Positions 9,800 through 21,180 of a stretch of DNA of 62,000 bases are shown here, piece by piece. Every line of letters begins with the position of its first letter. Position 1 is the first letter of the stretch. The notes beneath the pieces are model-generated. The model saw nothing but the letters and a program-made list of their open reading frames with translations. It ran no database searches and had not been told where the DNA came from. The DNA comes from Zygnema cylindricum (lineage: Eukaryota > Streptophyta > Zygnematophyceae > Zygnematales > Zygnemataceae), in assembly GCA_037447655.1 (NCBI GenBank), contig JBBHKE010001729.1, positions 1 to 62,000 of the forward strand, given 5' to 3'. The position numbers and the translations under genes are program-made.

Positions 9800-9873
9800 C
9801 GCACCCCAGATTTGAACTTGTACCTGCCATCTGTCAGAGCCGCCGGTAACCGGTAGCCTTAGCCAATCAGTCG
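9800..9873 (-). other. tRNA-like module inside LTR-c, antisense to the LTR
   Basis: On the minus strand this reads CTGATTGGCTAAGGC (D-arm and A-box-like, near 9856-9870), and about 45 bases later AGTTCAAATCT (9808-9818), a good B-box match, followed by GGGG as in a T-arm stem. Of the family A copies this one looks most like a tRNA. No clean acceptor stem was found, so it is not called as a tRNA gene. Confidence 0.5.
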
Positions 9874-10283
9874 AAGATCAACGTTAGGCGATATTTGTTT
9901 GATAATTATATACATATTGACACGTAGGCTATTTCATTTAACGGGATATTTAGACATAGATACAGTGTGATGTACGGCGTACGAAACATCAAAAACAAAT
10001 ACCACGCACTTTATTTCGAAGGCGAAACAAATATCGCGCAAGTATTTATGACGGCTATGATTAAAATCCGGTTTAATGGGACGGCCGCAAAGCATGCCGA
10101 GATCGCGGAATAGGTTTTCAGCGGTTTGCAGTCGACGTCACATCGATTGACACATGGCATAACCATATTGGATTACGGCATCTCCGGGGATTACAGGAAC
10201 GTATCAAAAAATGACATGTGTCGATTTGTTGGCCATGTCGTACTATGGCCGTACAAAAAGTACACCGGCACCTATACCTTTTT

Positions 10284-10469
10284 GTACAACACAATATTAT
10301 GATTGGTGCCGTACTTTAGTAGATAGATTTTTAGCGAGTGATATGACTTAGAAAAAATTGATAGATTGGACCCTCTGTACAACAGAGTATTATGATTGGT
10401 GGCATACTTCAGTAGATAGAGTTTTAGAGAGAGATAGGACTTAGAAAAATTTGATAGATTGGACCCTCT
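10284..10469 (+). repeat. 93-bp tandem duplication within LTR-c
   Basis: Two adjacent copies start GTACAACA at 10284 and 10377. Both contain TATTATGATTGGTG, AGTAGATAGA and ATTGATAGATTGGACCCTCT. The copies differ at about one base in eight. The duplicated part covers the CCAAT-like region upstream of the expected start of transcription in this LTR family. Confidence 0.8.
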
Positions 10470-10614
10470 CTCCTTGAGAGGTTTGTACAAAATGTCATCT
10501 TTGACCCTCCATAACTTACTGCTCAGGGGAGCAAATTCAGAGATTCTTTTTGTTATAAACTGAGGGGAGTCTTCCCTTCATAAGGGTGAAGGTGGTCAGA
10601 GTTTTTGTCTGCCA

Positions 10615-10754
10615 GGGTGGCAGTTATTCTTGCTAAAATACAAAGGGGTCAGGGTTATCCTAGAGGCTTCGTGTGAGCTGCCTACTTTGAGGACCTATGG
10701 AGGTCTCGGAGTTGCATTTTACTAGCCCGACACAATGGAGCGGACTTCAAGTAA
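10615..10754 (+). pseudogene. Family A leader and gag start after LTR-c
   Basis: GTTATTCTTGCTAAAATAC and GGGTTATCCTAGAGGCTTC match the leader that follows LTR-d on the minus strand. An ATG near 10697 encodes MEVSELHFTSPTQ, similar to the gag start after LTR-b. Resemblance stops within about 20 codons. The remnant belongs to a second element copy in tandem with copia-1. Confidence 0.5.
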
Positions 10755-10823
10755 ACACTGCCAGTAGACTTGTCTGTACATTTATTGGGACCGCCTAAGG
10801 GAACTTCACCCTAAGACAAAGTA
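10755..10823 (+). repeat. Dispersed repeat R1, copy 1
   Basis: ACTGCCAGTAGACTTGTC, GTACATT and a GGGACCGCCTAAGG block also occur at 39256-39318 in the same order and orientation with scattered differences. The nature of the repeat is unknown. Confidence 0.5.
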
Positions 10824-10829
10824 AAAATC

Positions 10830-11700
10830 GACGTTAAAGGAAATCGACAACAAAAAGTTACGTTGGACAATACGTCAAAGAAAAAAAACACGTACGTAAG
10901 ATAAATATAAGAAAGAACCAAAAAATAGGAAGGTGACAAAAAACGACAATTGAAAAGCAAACGTTACGTTACAAATAGACAAAGCAAAAAAAAGGGTACG
11001 TTAGAACCGTACGCTGTAAAAAGGACATTTTATGACACGAGAAAAAAAAACAAAAAGTGCAGAAAAAATAAAAGACGTAGACGTCATTGTGGAAGCGACA
11101 AAATGAAATGTACGCTAAAATAATACGTCCACGCACGAAAAAGTTAGTAAATAATAAAACGAAAGAGCCAGAAATAGGTACGGTCAAAAAAAATGACAAA
11201 GAAAAAAACGTTAGATTACAAATCGACAAAGCATAAATAGGTCCGTTGGAGAACGTTCGCTGGAAAAGAGACGTTAAAATATACGACAAAGAAAAAAAGG
11301 CAAACAAGACAAAAATTATATACGTGACAGCCAAATCGACAAAATATAAAAGATACGTAAAAATAGCACGTAAAAACAAAAACACATATCTTAAAGATAA
11401 AATCAAAAGAGCCATAGCTGGGTACGGTTACATCAGAACGACAAATTAAAAACAAACGTTGCAGTACAAACCGACAAAGCATAAACAGTTCCGTTGGGAA
11501 CTACGCTGGAAAACGGGCGTTAGAACATGCGCAAATAAGAGGAAAAGTACATAATGACAAAGCCAACTCAGATGTTACAATCAAATCGACAAAAGAATAA
11601 GGTACGTTAGAAAAACACGCCAAAATATAAAATGGTACGCGAAAAGCCACAATAAAGGTACGATAAATACAAAAACGACAAAGGAAAACGCTATCTCTAA
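10830..11700. repeat. Satellite with about 247-bp period
   Basis: Degenerate tandem repeat, about 3.5 copies. Equivalent anchors (ACGTTACGTTACAAATAGAC, then ACGTTAGATTACAAATCGAC, then a matching ACGTTGCAGTACAAACCGAC block) start at 10961, 11208 and 11456, giving periods of 247 and 248. A second anchor, AAGAGCCA followed by a GGTACGG block, recurs with the same spacing. The plus strand is rich in A with many ACGT, GTACG and CGACAAAG words. Open frames on the minus strand here are Phe/Leu-rich by composition only. Confidence 0.7.
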
Positions 11701-12410
11701 AGGTACCTCCCCATCTATTAAAATATCTACTTTTCTTTGTATTTTTGCCCTAAACTTTGACAATTCAGGGAACTTTGACAAAAACTTTAGCCGTACGAAA
11801 AAAACATTTTTACCAAAGTAAAGTAAAAGTAAATTCATACTTTGGATGTACGGCGTGTTTGTCGTCATGTGAACGCATTTTGGCGTTTTCCCCTTTTCGA
11901 TCCCCAAGCAAGAGAATCCAGCCCAAAAAAAAACTTCTTCCAAAATCACCTTAAGGGGGTGATTTTAGTTTAAGTACCGTACAAACAGCAAATGAAAAAC
12001 GAACCACGCACGCGCCACACGAGTGTGAAATTTTTTGGGCGAACACAAAAAAAATATTTTGTCGCGTTGTGACTTGTACGTCAATTTTTTTTTCCAGGGG
12101 TCTTTGGTAACCAACGTCATTTCGCCCAAAGTGAAATCCCGCGTGTAGCTTCTCTCCCTCCACCGCACGCTGTCTCCGACTTCGACAGTCACGCTATCTC
12201 GCACTCTATAACTCGCGTTCTCTCACAAGCAGTATACAGAGTTCGCCTAGCGCTTGCCATGAGATAATATAACGAGAGGTGTTTTTTGATCGACGAAAAA
12301 GGTATTTATTTGTTATTTGCATTAAGTGTATTATTAATTTTTTATTTCTTTGTTTATTATTCTCGCATGTTATTTTTTTTTTGTTCTTCTTTATTTCTTT
12401 AGTGTTTGTC
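11701..12410. other. AT-rich non-coding stretch
   Basis: No gene recognised. Short open frames on both strands resemble nothing known. The part after 12200 is strongly T-rich on the plus strand. Confidence 0.4.
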
Positions 12411-13010
12411 ATTCATTGATTTCCTCCTCATATTTTTGGTCGTCATTTTTTCCGTAAAATCTTAAATTTATCTTTTTTTAATGTCCTATAATTCTCTTTC
12501 TATTTCTCTTTTCACCATTTTTTCGCAATGCTACTCTCTAACCTGGGCGAATTCACCCTAAAACCTAAACATATGAGTTGAAATGTTGTTTTTTACATTT
12601 TGGGTCTTTTTACTATTTTTTTTCCTTAGTTTTAACTTTCTTCTGTGAGCGTTTTTTTATTTTTTTCTTTATTCTTCCTTTTTTTTCCATTGATTATTTC
12701 CCCCTCGTGCTTTTTGCCTTTAATCCCCTAATTATTTTCTCCATTTCTCTCGCAAAATCTTGTTGTTTTTCTTTTTTTTTGTGTCCAATTTTTTCCTTTT
12801 ATTGTTTTGTTTTATCATTTTTGGGAAAGCTACTCTCTAAACTGTGCAATTTCACTCTAAAACCTAAATTTAATTGCCCTAATCTTCAATTTTCAAAGCC
12901 TTAAGAGACATCATTCACATTTCGCGTCCAATAATTATTTTCCTCTTTTTTCTTTATTCAATATTGTCTTAGGTTTCTTTTAATTTTCTAATTTTATCTT
13001 ATACTTTTTA
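12411..13010. repeat. T-rich tandem duplication, period about 299 bp
   Basis: GCTACTCTCTAA followed by TTCACYCTAAAACCTAAA occurs at about 12530 and 12829. The flanks also align (ATTGATT with C-rich words before, TGTCC with T-runs between). A third weaker start is seen near 13013. Both copies are more than 50% T on the plus strand. Confidence 0.55.
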
Positions 13011-13690
13011 TTTCCATTGATTCTTTTTTTTGTATTTTTTTTCCTCTAAGTATTTTTTGCAATCTCTTGTGGTGACTCGTGTGTCGTCGTTTTTCCATTT
13101 TAGAATGATTTTTCTCTTTTTTCGTAAACCTCTTTTTCCGTAAACCTCTTCTCTCTCTCCATCTCCTTTGCTTTTGTCTTGTCCTTTGGCTTTTTTCCTT
13201 CTCCCTCGTCTTTTTCTTCGCCTTTGTTTTTTTCTTCTCCTTAGTTTTTCTCTTCTCTTTTATCTAGTCTTTCGTCTTTCTTTCCTCTTTCATTCTAGTT
13301 TGTCCTTAGTGCTTTCTTTTTAATGTACTTCCCTTTTTGTTTTTTCTTCTTTTACTTCTATTTTCCCATGTGATATTGCTGGGACCACATCCACAATTCT
13401 TACGCATCCTCCAGATGTGGTGAGTCGCAATGTTGACATAAAAAAATAAAATAACTTGAAAGTATAAAATTAGCTTAAACGGTAAAAACCGAAAATATAA
13501 AAAAGAATTTAAACGATCAAACCGGAAGTATTAAACTAAATTTAAAGGATCAAAGCGAATTTATCTAAAATAATTCAAATGATAAAAATTGAAGGTATCA
13601 AAACTACCGTGGTAACTTTTTGTACCAATTCACCGAGTTCAAATTTATTTATTTTTTATTTATTTATAATTGTACTTTGACAGTGGCATA
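13011..13690. other. T-rich, then AT-rich non-coding
   Basis: Pyrimidine-rich to about 13370, then A/T-rich with repeated words such as ATCAAA and GTATCAAA. I see no gene here. Confidence 0.4.
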
Positions 13691-14003
13691 ATTTTGAAAA
13701 TCGAACTAAATAAATAGTAATAGTAACACAAAATAAATTGATGATTGAGGTACATATTAAACTACATTAATGTGTGGATATAGACACATAATTTTACGGT
13801 TTTTTTTTATTAACACAATTCTAAAAACCCATCTCTCTCTCTCTCTCTCTCNNNNNNNNNNCATCGTATTAGAAACTCAAACTATATAAGTGGTAATAAT
13901 AACACAAAATAAACTGCTGATTGAGGTACATATTAAACTACATTAATGTGTGGATATAGACACATAATTTTACGGTTTTTTTGTTTAACACAGTTCCAAA
14001 TAC

Positions 14004-14046
<43 letters not shown>
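13691..14046. repeat. 176-bp tandem duplication ending in (CT)n, with gap inside
   Basis: Two copies share ATTGAGGTACATATTAAAC and TGTGTGGATATAGACACATA, offset by 176 bp (13744 and 13920). Each ends in a CT dinucleotide run. The first run is cut by ten N. Confidence 0.8.
13852..13861. other. Assembly gap
   Basis: Ten N within a CT microsatellite. The length is conventional and says nothing about the true gap size. Confidence 0.99.
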
Positions 14047-14048
<2 letters not shown>

Positions 14049-15870
14049 CCGTTAGTGAGAAACTCTAAAACTCTCCTATTACTGTTCTGTTATTTATTTT
14101 AGTTATTTTGAACTCTGGATGCCAATAGTTTTTTCTTAAAGAACTTTTGTCCATTCTAATTATCGCTCTCTTTTGTCACCAATTATTTTCAAAACGAAAA
14201 TAGTGGTATAACTGTAAATTTAAATGATCGATTTAAATGATTAAACCTTAAGTATCAAAATTAATTTGAATGTTTTTTTTTTCTAAACGATTGAATGTTT
14301 TTAGTGTAACGAAAAGTCGACCATAGTATGGCATTGCTCTCCGAAGTACTTAATTTGAAATCCGAGAAAAACTGTACTTCCAATTTAAATTGGACCGAAA
14401 GGTTCAAAATTGATTTGATAATCAAGTTTAAAGGTTTTGTTACAAAAAATAGTTTCGAGAAATTTATTATACAACCTGCTTCTGTTTTTGCACAATGCAA
14501 AAAAAAAAACAAAAAGAGAAAGCACAATATTCAATTTCCTTAACAATAATAAAAACAAATGCTTATTACCCCCTCCCCTTTTTCTTTTAATTATCTCTTT
14601 ATTTCCCTTTCTTTTCTTGAATAGGTTGTGGACGACCCTTCAACTAATAGACTTTGGAAATCAAAACATTTGGGAGGCAACCAATCGCATTTGGGGGGTG
14701 TGTGCATCGAAAGCTGTAGGATGTCAAAATATCAAGTAGTAAAATATTGTGTCAGATCCCACCTTTTAATGTTTTATTTTAGTCCATATTTGTTTTTCAA
14801 ACAACCAAATTTACCTTTGGATATTTAGTTGCATCCTCACTTTCAAAAGTGAAATAAAATTTAACTGTTATTTCAAAATACAATTTGAAGGTTGATTTCC
14901 AAATTACACGATTAACTTTAGTAGGTTATTTCTTTTTACAAATATTACCCTTTGTTACATTTTTCATTTTTCAAGTGACATTTCAATTACAATATCAACT
15001 TCAATTCCAGGTTCTGATTATTTTAATTCAATTTTACCAATCCTTTTTTTTTTAATGTTTATATTGATTTTGATTTTTTCTTACCTCACCATTTGGTGTG
15101 AAAGACAAAGATGGTCGGCTTCAATGTTTGCCAAAGTTCAATTCGATGTTTGACTTCCCCTCTAATTGGTATTTAATATTAGTCACACCATATGTAATTT
15201 GGTTGTGTCTCTCTGAACTTACTTGCTATTAAGGTATTCGTTAAATGGTAATGGCACCTTTTGCGATCCAAAGTGTGCTAGATATAGCTGGTCGTGCCAC
15301 TTACACAACCCTCAAACATTGTAAATTTCTTGAAATTGGTCTTTTTGTGGCACGTTTGCAAACAGAAGAAATTGCGCAAAATGGAATTGCGTGGTTTTGT
15401 GCAAACATGCTCTCGAAAAGGAGTCAGAAATGTGGTAGCAGGGCAGGAGTTTGTTGAACAGCGTTGGAGGTGTGATGTCTACAATGTCACAGGCAACATT
15501 ACAATGTCACATGATGTCGCGGGTGTTGTGACACTGTTTGTCGTTAGACGTGTTACATCCGTCGTTTGTTTTCGACTCGTCATAAATGGTCGCGTGTATT
15601 GTAGACGTGTACAACCGTGGTAGTTTTTGTGTTCGTCATCCTTCGTAGTAGTTTCCAAGTCGTCTTCAGTTGTCATCAGTTGTACCTACGTCTACGAGCG
15701 TCACATTTGAAAGTTCCGATTTCATTTCGCACATAGGGACGCTCTTCAAAGTAGTACGGAGAATCTATACTACAGTCCAAAATACTTTATCAAAGTACCG
15801 ATTACATGGGGACGTACCCTCACTTTAAAGTGAAAAATCGAGATTTGAATGTAATCTTGCGTCCGTAACA
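14047..15870. other. AT-rich non-coding stretch
   Basis: No convincing gene. Open frames are short and biased by composition. A repeated word ACAATGTCACA occurs twice near 15480-15510. Blocks near 15720 and 15805 (ACATAGGGACG, ACATGGGGACGTACCC) resemble the termini of the inverted-repeat element at 16673, so a decayed copy may lie here. Confidence 0.4.
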
Positions 15871-15875
15871 CTCTA

Positions 15876-16413
15876 CACCGCCAATCATAATTAGCGTGTA
15901 AATTATTTTAGCGTATAAAAATAATTACCGTGGTGTACGCTATTTAAAAATTTGATAATTTTGGAAAAAATCATACATTCTAATTGTTTGGTTATGGTAA
16001 TTTGGATCTTTGAAAAAAAAATGTCGGTCGCAAACATGCTTACACTAATATAGGGTATCCTTACAAAATCTGACAAATCGTACACAAATCGTACATTCAC
16101 ACGGTCGAAACGCGACTGTCGGACAAATATGTGCGAGCGGGATTTTTTACGACCTGGTTTTTTTTCCATTTTAGAACGCACATTCTCATGCGTCCGCGGT
16201 TACTAAAACTAATTTATTGTACTTTTTAACTTAAAAAGTTACATTTATGTAGGGTCGGACACTGACCGTACACCACTCTATTTAAGAGACAACGTACTGA
16301 AAATAACCCTAAATAGAATAAAAAAAAAAATAGAATAAACTACGCTAATGGAGAATATAAAAAAAAAGGCGGGACGGAATTAGTGTACACAACGCTAATA
16401 ATGATTGGCGGTG
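15876..16413. mobile_element. Inverted-repeat element flanked by TA (MITE-like)
   Basis: CACCGCCAATCATAATTAGCG at the left end (from 15876) and its near-perfect reverse complement ending at 16413 bound 538 bp without coding sequence. Both ends are directly flanked by TA (15874-15875 and 16414-16415), the target-site signature of Tc1/mariner and Stowaway-type elements. A third, single end of the same sequence, also preceded by TA, lies at 18175. Confidence 0.65.
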
Positions 16414-16672
16414 TACTGTATTGTACCCTAACTGGAATTTTGACTTTCGGGATTCAAACAAAATGAAAAGTACAACCGTCGAGTAATTTGTTTAATGTGT
16501 ACGAATAACAAAGAGGAGTGATCGATTAAATTATTAAAACGTTCACGTTAGAGATTCAGCAGTTCGATTTTTCCACTTCGACCTTACGATCGTTGTGCTC
16601 TACACGTGGATGACTCTGATTGAGGCAAATAAAATTGGTTTCTAAACATGGATATGCAACCACAAATACGGA

Positions 16673-17380
16673 GGGCGTGTCCCAATGTAACCGATATTTT
16701 GAAACGTTATTTTGGAATTTAGCGCTGATTTTACGGTGTACTTTTCAAAATGTGCATATGTCAATCGTTACTTGCGCGTTCATTATTTTGAATACGTGGC
16801 AGTTGTACACGTCGCCGATACTTGCGACACCTATAGACGCCAACAAACTGCTGACATTTGTAGACTCCAACGATATCGGAACAAATTGCGGACATTTGTA
16901 CGCCGCAAAGAGCCCCTGACATACTAGGACAATTCTCGACGCCAACTGTCATTTGTTGACGCCCACACGTGAAAGAAATAAGCAATCGCCTAGGTTTACA
17001 AAATGACATTTGTAGACGCCCACAAGTGGACAACATAAGCAAACGGACAAACAATTTTTTTTTCGTGTATTCTCCCAACTGCAAAAAAACAAATGAAAAC
17101 TTTTGACGCGTGAAACCCATGCCTCCTATTCGTCAATAGGGTAGTATTTTGATTAAAAGCAGAATGCGATTTGATTTCAGTGCAAGTGTGAAGATGAGCT
17201 GGAAGTGGGTCGCGATGATAATACTGCCAAATCGCCGTACCTTTCAAGTTCCAAGATGACGCAAAATGTATTTGAGTTTTTGCCCATTTTTCATACGGCG
17301 TAATATTTTCAAGTAGGAAGTCCCATTTTCTGTGTAAACGACGGAAAAAAACCCTTACTTGAACACATGGGGACACACCC
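16673..17380. mobile_element. Non-autonomous TIR element, copy 1
   Basis: Left end GGGCGTGTCCCAATGT and right end ACATGGGGACACACCC are imperfect inverted repeats around about 708 bp. The right half matches the element at 30479-31307: TGACGCAAAATGTA lies 110 bases from the right end in both, and an A-rich run sits just inside the right terminus in both. No transposase and no clear target duplication was seen. Superfamily not assigned. Confidence 0.6.
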
Positions 17381-18334
17381 TGATTTTTTGTCACATGAGG
17401 AATAAATTGAGCCGTTCATTTTTGCCAAGCTTCAAAGTGACTTCGAACTTCAATAGTACGTGTTGTGTGTATCGATCGCACTTACCAAAAATTTATATGG
17501 TTACACAGGTACAATACACGGTGTATCGCTATTAGGGTTAATAGTTTTAAAAAAACTTTTCTCCGTACACACTTGTCCGATTTACAATTTGAGACCGCTA
17601 ATCGGAAGCTGAGAATCCTAACTTTCAATCGCAACCGTCAGATCCCCAATCCGACAAAAGTGCGATACACGTTGTATATTTTCTTGACTAATCGATAATT
17701 GATATACCTATAAGGAAAACATCGTGAAATAATGATGCCCAATATGCCAATCAAATATATCGCGCTATAGTACTGTATTGTAGCTCGCTTGGTTATCAGT
17801 GCTTTTTGTGGGGCTTTGGTACGAAAATAGACTGTGACAAATATATCGGCAATATCAAATTTCTTCGTCCAGGAGCGAAATATCATGCCCACTTGCCGGT
17901 AGAGGTCGCAATAGTCAGAATTTCAGATACCAGAATCCGACATTTTTTTTATTTTCAAAATCTAAACACCCAAAATCCCGTCGGATTGTTGCACGCTCTT
18001 GAATTGTTACACGATAAGCGTTTTCGAAAAAACAGTTTAATCGAAACTAGATTTCTCGTGACTACACTTATCTGCCCGTACCCAAGTAAGTACAAAATTA
18101 GTGGTACATATCCCTTATACCTTCAACGATACCAAGAGTACAAAGTAAAATAATGTTGGATAAAATAGACACTACACCGCCAATCGTTATTAGAATTACG
18201 AACGCTATATCGCCACCCCCAAAATTTTGACCCCAAAACCTGAAATAGAATTAATATCACTATTTTTTTTTACATTAATCAAGGTTCTGGTGAATTAGCG
18301 TTAATAATTTTAATTTAAGATATTATTAAATAGT
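17381..18334. other. Non-coding, with one end of the TA-flanked element
   Basis: No gene recognised. A TACACCGCCAATCGTTATTAG block at 18173 is one terminus of the element described at 15876. Its partner end is absent, probably lost or cut off by the gypsy LTR that starts at 18335. GGTGTATCGCTATTAGGGT near 17519 recurs at about 30465. Confidence 0.4.
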
Positions 18335-19325
18335 TGCAACATTAATAAGGGATCGACCTTGTTCGTAAACGGGTATTTACGTGTCAGAAATACAGAGTTA
18401 TGAATTTGGTAGACGTCCGCGAAAAAATCGCACGATTTGAAGTTCTATTTTCAAAGTTATAGCGAGTGGTGTATTTAGGCGACATCGCAAGGTCAAAATA
18501 ACAAACGAGTGTTCGTTATAACAGGTTAAGGGTCAAATTAGTAGAGCAATTTCCGACGTACGTTCGATAAAGTACTAATAATCGTCTGGTATGCGTGAAG
18601 TTTCGTTTCGTACGATTTTTAGTACGAAACGTCATAAGTCAAATTTTGTAAGTTACGTAGGTAGTTCCGCTTGTGAAATTTGTGACGCGCAAACGTGTGA
18701 AATTTGTGACGGGCGAACGTGTGAAATTGCGTTTCAATTCGCGCGCACTTTTGCACGTAAATGTTACGTAGTGAAAGGTAGCATTTGATTGGTTAGAAAT
18801 GCTACTTAGTTAGTCAAAGATTTCGCTCGTTTTTGTATTGGTCAATCCGACTCCTAGCTGATCAATGTTTGGCCCAAGTAAAAGCCTGTAAAACAGAGCG
18901 TTGACTCTTGCCTCGCTGGTCTAGGGCGATGATGGATAAATGGTGAAGTCGAAAAGAAAACTAGGCATATCTTCCTTTAGAAAAGTTTGTGGAAATTTGG
19001 ACTGGTTCAGGTCCTGAGCGCATAATACCAAATTGGAGCAATGCTATTTTGCACGGAAATCTTTTACTAACTTAGTAGTTTTTTAGTAGTTACGAGATAT
19101 AATTATTTAAGAGTGGAGGGCAGTGGAAAACACTTTAAAGGAAGGGTTGAGCCAAAAAGACAAGATACCAAGCTGAATGTTATGTGGACTGAAGCTTCTT
19201 CTAATTAAAAGTTGATCCTTATATGAGTGATTTCAATATGAATTTGTGTATTTCAATGTATGCAATGTGTGATGGAAATTAGTTGTAGTAATGGAATTTT
19301 TTGAGAGGTAGGAAATCTTGTTACA
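18335..19325 (+). mobile_element. gypsy-2 5' LTR
   Basis: Starts TGCAACATTAATAAGG and ends CTTGTTACA. The reverse complement of 24228-25195 aligns along its whole length (GGTATTTA, TAGACGTCCGCGAAA, AAGGGTCAAATTAGTAG, TTTGCACGTAAATGTTACG). It is directly followed by a primer-binding site. The first bases have drifted from the TGTAACAG start of the other copy. Confidence 0.85.
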
Positions 19326-19327
19326 TA

Positions 19328-19340
19328 TGGTATCAAAGAT
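19328..19340 (+). other. Primer-binding site, initiator Met tRNA type
   Basis: TGGTATCAAAGAT lies two bases after the LTR end. It matches the common plant retrotransposon primer site TGGTATCAGAGC, complementary to the 3' end of initiator methionine tRNA, with one mismatch in the core. Confidence 0.85.
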
Positions 19341-20097
19341 TTGGTTAGAAGCCTAGGAGAAGCTTGCTCACATGAAAATCGACTGTCGTGACCGGTGAGG
19401 GTGCTTTGACCCGTGTAGGTGGAACCACAATGTGAAGTGGTAGGCGATTGGAGGGAAACTAAATGACCACATTGCCAGCGGCCGCTGGTTAGATATGGGG
19501 CTTGCTTTGGTTCTGTGGACTAAAGCGGGGAAGGCAGTGTAGCCACCTCGAATCTCATTCCAATTACCTAGAGGTCAAACAAACATGCATTCTGTTAGTG
19601 ATGAATCATGCGTAGAGAGAGGGCTTGAAACCATGATGGGTGAGGATGCGAGGATTAGAGAGTAAAAGATCTTGATGTAGTAGGAAATGGGAAATTTACT
19701 AATTGAAAGTGGAGTACTTTAATTCTTGAAGAGCAAATGAGTTTTGAAATGACTCAAAACTTTTCAAACCCTAAATTGTTACCTTTGAGAGCTTTTCAAT
19801 TTTGTTTTTGCATAAAAATTGGTTGAATCTTACCTCTAAAAGCTTTCAATTTTGTTGTTACAATTTTTTTGTGGAATTTTTTACCGTTCTGTTTCAATGT
19901 TTGGATAATTGAAGAATTGAATTTCCACTAACTTACTTTGAATGTCTTATTGATTTCTCAGATTTTGATCTTTTTCAAAGGATTTGTTAAGGAAGGAAGT
20001 TTTGGATTGGAGCAATCTGAGGACTTCAAATCCGTAGCAAATGTTTTTGCAAAACTATATTTTATTTTTGCTTTTGTTTGATTTCATTGTGTGATAA
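19341..20097 (+). other. gypsy-2 leader region
   Basis: About 750 bases between the primer site and the first gag-like ATG (20098). No open frame. Contains AT-rich words and a GGAGAAGCTTGC block. Expected to be the untranslated leader. Confidence 0.55.
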
Positions 20098-21180
20098 TGG
20101 CAAATTTTGCATAGAAACGTGAAATAGAGCATTCCTTGAATGTTTTGAAGAAACGTATTGTGAAATTGGTCAAAAAAATAAATAATCGTGTTGGTGCTGT
20201 GGATGAAACAATTGCTGTGGATGAAACAATTTTTGGACTGAAAAGTAAATTGAAAGTTGTTAAAGAAAACATAAATGTTTCAAATGAGAAATTGGATGAG
20301 CTCATTAGCTTTATTCACACCAAAAATGATGTTGATGACCAAAAGGGTCAGAGTAGTAAAAGAAATGTAAGTTTTGGAATATAATTTGGAATCTATGAAT
20401 TGTGATCGTGATGATCACACTTCTTTCACGGTCAATTGTCTGAAGGGTGATGTTTAGATTTGTTATTACACTCAAAGAAGGTCTAATTTGATTATTGATA
20501 ATGTTGATCAAGAAGTGTTTAAAACCACTATTAAATTGCGTTTCTTGTCTCTCACTTATATATCAAGGATGGAAGAAAAGTAGCTAAACTATAGGTAGAG
20601 TGGATCTATGAAGGTTTATATCGTGGAATTTGACTCATCTAGCATTCATGTTATGGGTTTGACTGGTGAAATTGCTAAGTTGCATTTTTTGAATTATCTG
20701 AATCCTATACTGAAATCAAAACTGAAACATGCGAAATTCAATAATTTGAAGAAATTACAAGATAAGTTATTGGAAATAGAGGATCAGTTGGGGAACAATC
20801 GGGAAACTCAATCACTCAACGCTAATTTTAATGAAATATCAGAGTGGGGTGAGGAGAAATTTGTGGAAGATGGTTTCCATACGGGTCTTCAGAATAGGCA
20901 AAATATCTTCAAAGGAAATCAGAGTGGTGGACAATGTGTTAATACAAGAAACAAATTTCACAATAGAGAGGGATACATTAAGATTCCTAAACCGAACATT
21001 AATGCTCAAAAACCTAAAATTTCTATACCGAAATAAACTATCTGTCATAAAAAATGTCATTGAGCATTTGAGTGTGCACAATTGAAAGAAGATTATCTGT
21101 TATAACTGTGGAGAGGAGTGGAAGGTTTGATTTTTGCTAAAAAATTCAAAAAATCAATTAAAAGATGAAACTAATCATGC
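20098..21180 (+). pseudogene. gypsy-2 gag (capsid) pseudogene
   Basis: Gag-like sequence in broken frames: a Lys-rich start with a doubled AVDETI (20208-20237), LKHAKFNNLKKLQDKLLEIED, and EISEWGEEKFVEDGF leading to NRQNIFKGN. Past a stop there is a degenerate zinc knuckle (ICYNCGEEW near 21095), where the partner on the minus strand keeps three intact ones. Several stops and frameshifts make it non-functional. The segment from EISEW on aligns with the minus-strand element at 29385 and below. Confidence 0.75.

Larger units (their letters stand above)
9593..10614 (+). mobile_element. Copia family A LTR (LTR-c), 3' LTR of copia-1
   Basis: Begins TGTAGAAATTAAAGG after the polypurine tract and ends near GTCTGCCA at 10614, followed by GGGTGG, a plausible primer-site start; the end could lie a few bases further on. 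It holds the antisense tRNA-like module (9800-9873), the GTAC hairpin (10251-10287) and a 93-bp tandem duplication (10284-10469). It is about 1 kb long, slightly longer than LTR-d because of that duplication. Beyond it lies a second family A leader and gag start, so this LTR also reads as the 5' LTR of another, deleted copy. Confidence 0.8.

Noticed and set aside
9800-9873. tRNA gene on the minus strand
   Set aside because: A- and B-box-like parts are present but no proper acceptor stem or anticodon arm. It lies at a fixed place in an LTR family, so it is treated as a tRNA-like module.
10969-11415. Phe/Leu-rich ORFs on the minus strand resembling membrane proteins
   Set aside because: They arise from the A-rich satellite; hydrophobicity is due to TTT and CTT codons.
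12530-12870. CCCTAAA-like words as interstitial telomere repeat
   Set aside because: Only single CCTAAAACCTAAA words occur once per 299-bp unit; no tandem heptamers.
15245-15457. 70-codon ORF as a small gene
   Set aside because: No splice or start support and no family resemblance; lies in AT-rich sequence with decayed inverted-repeat ends.
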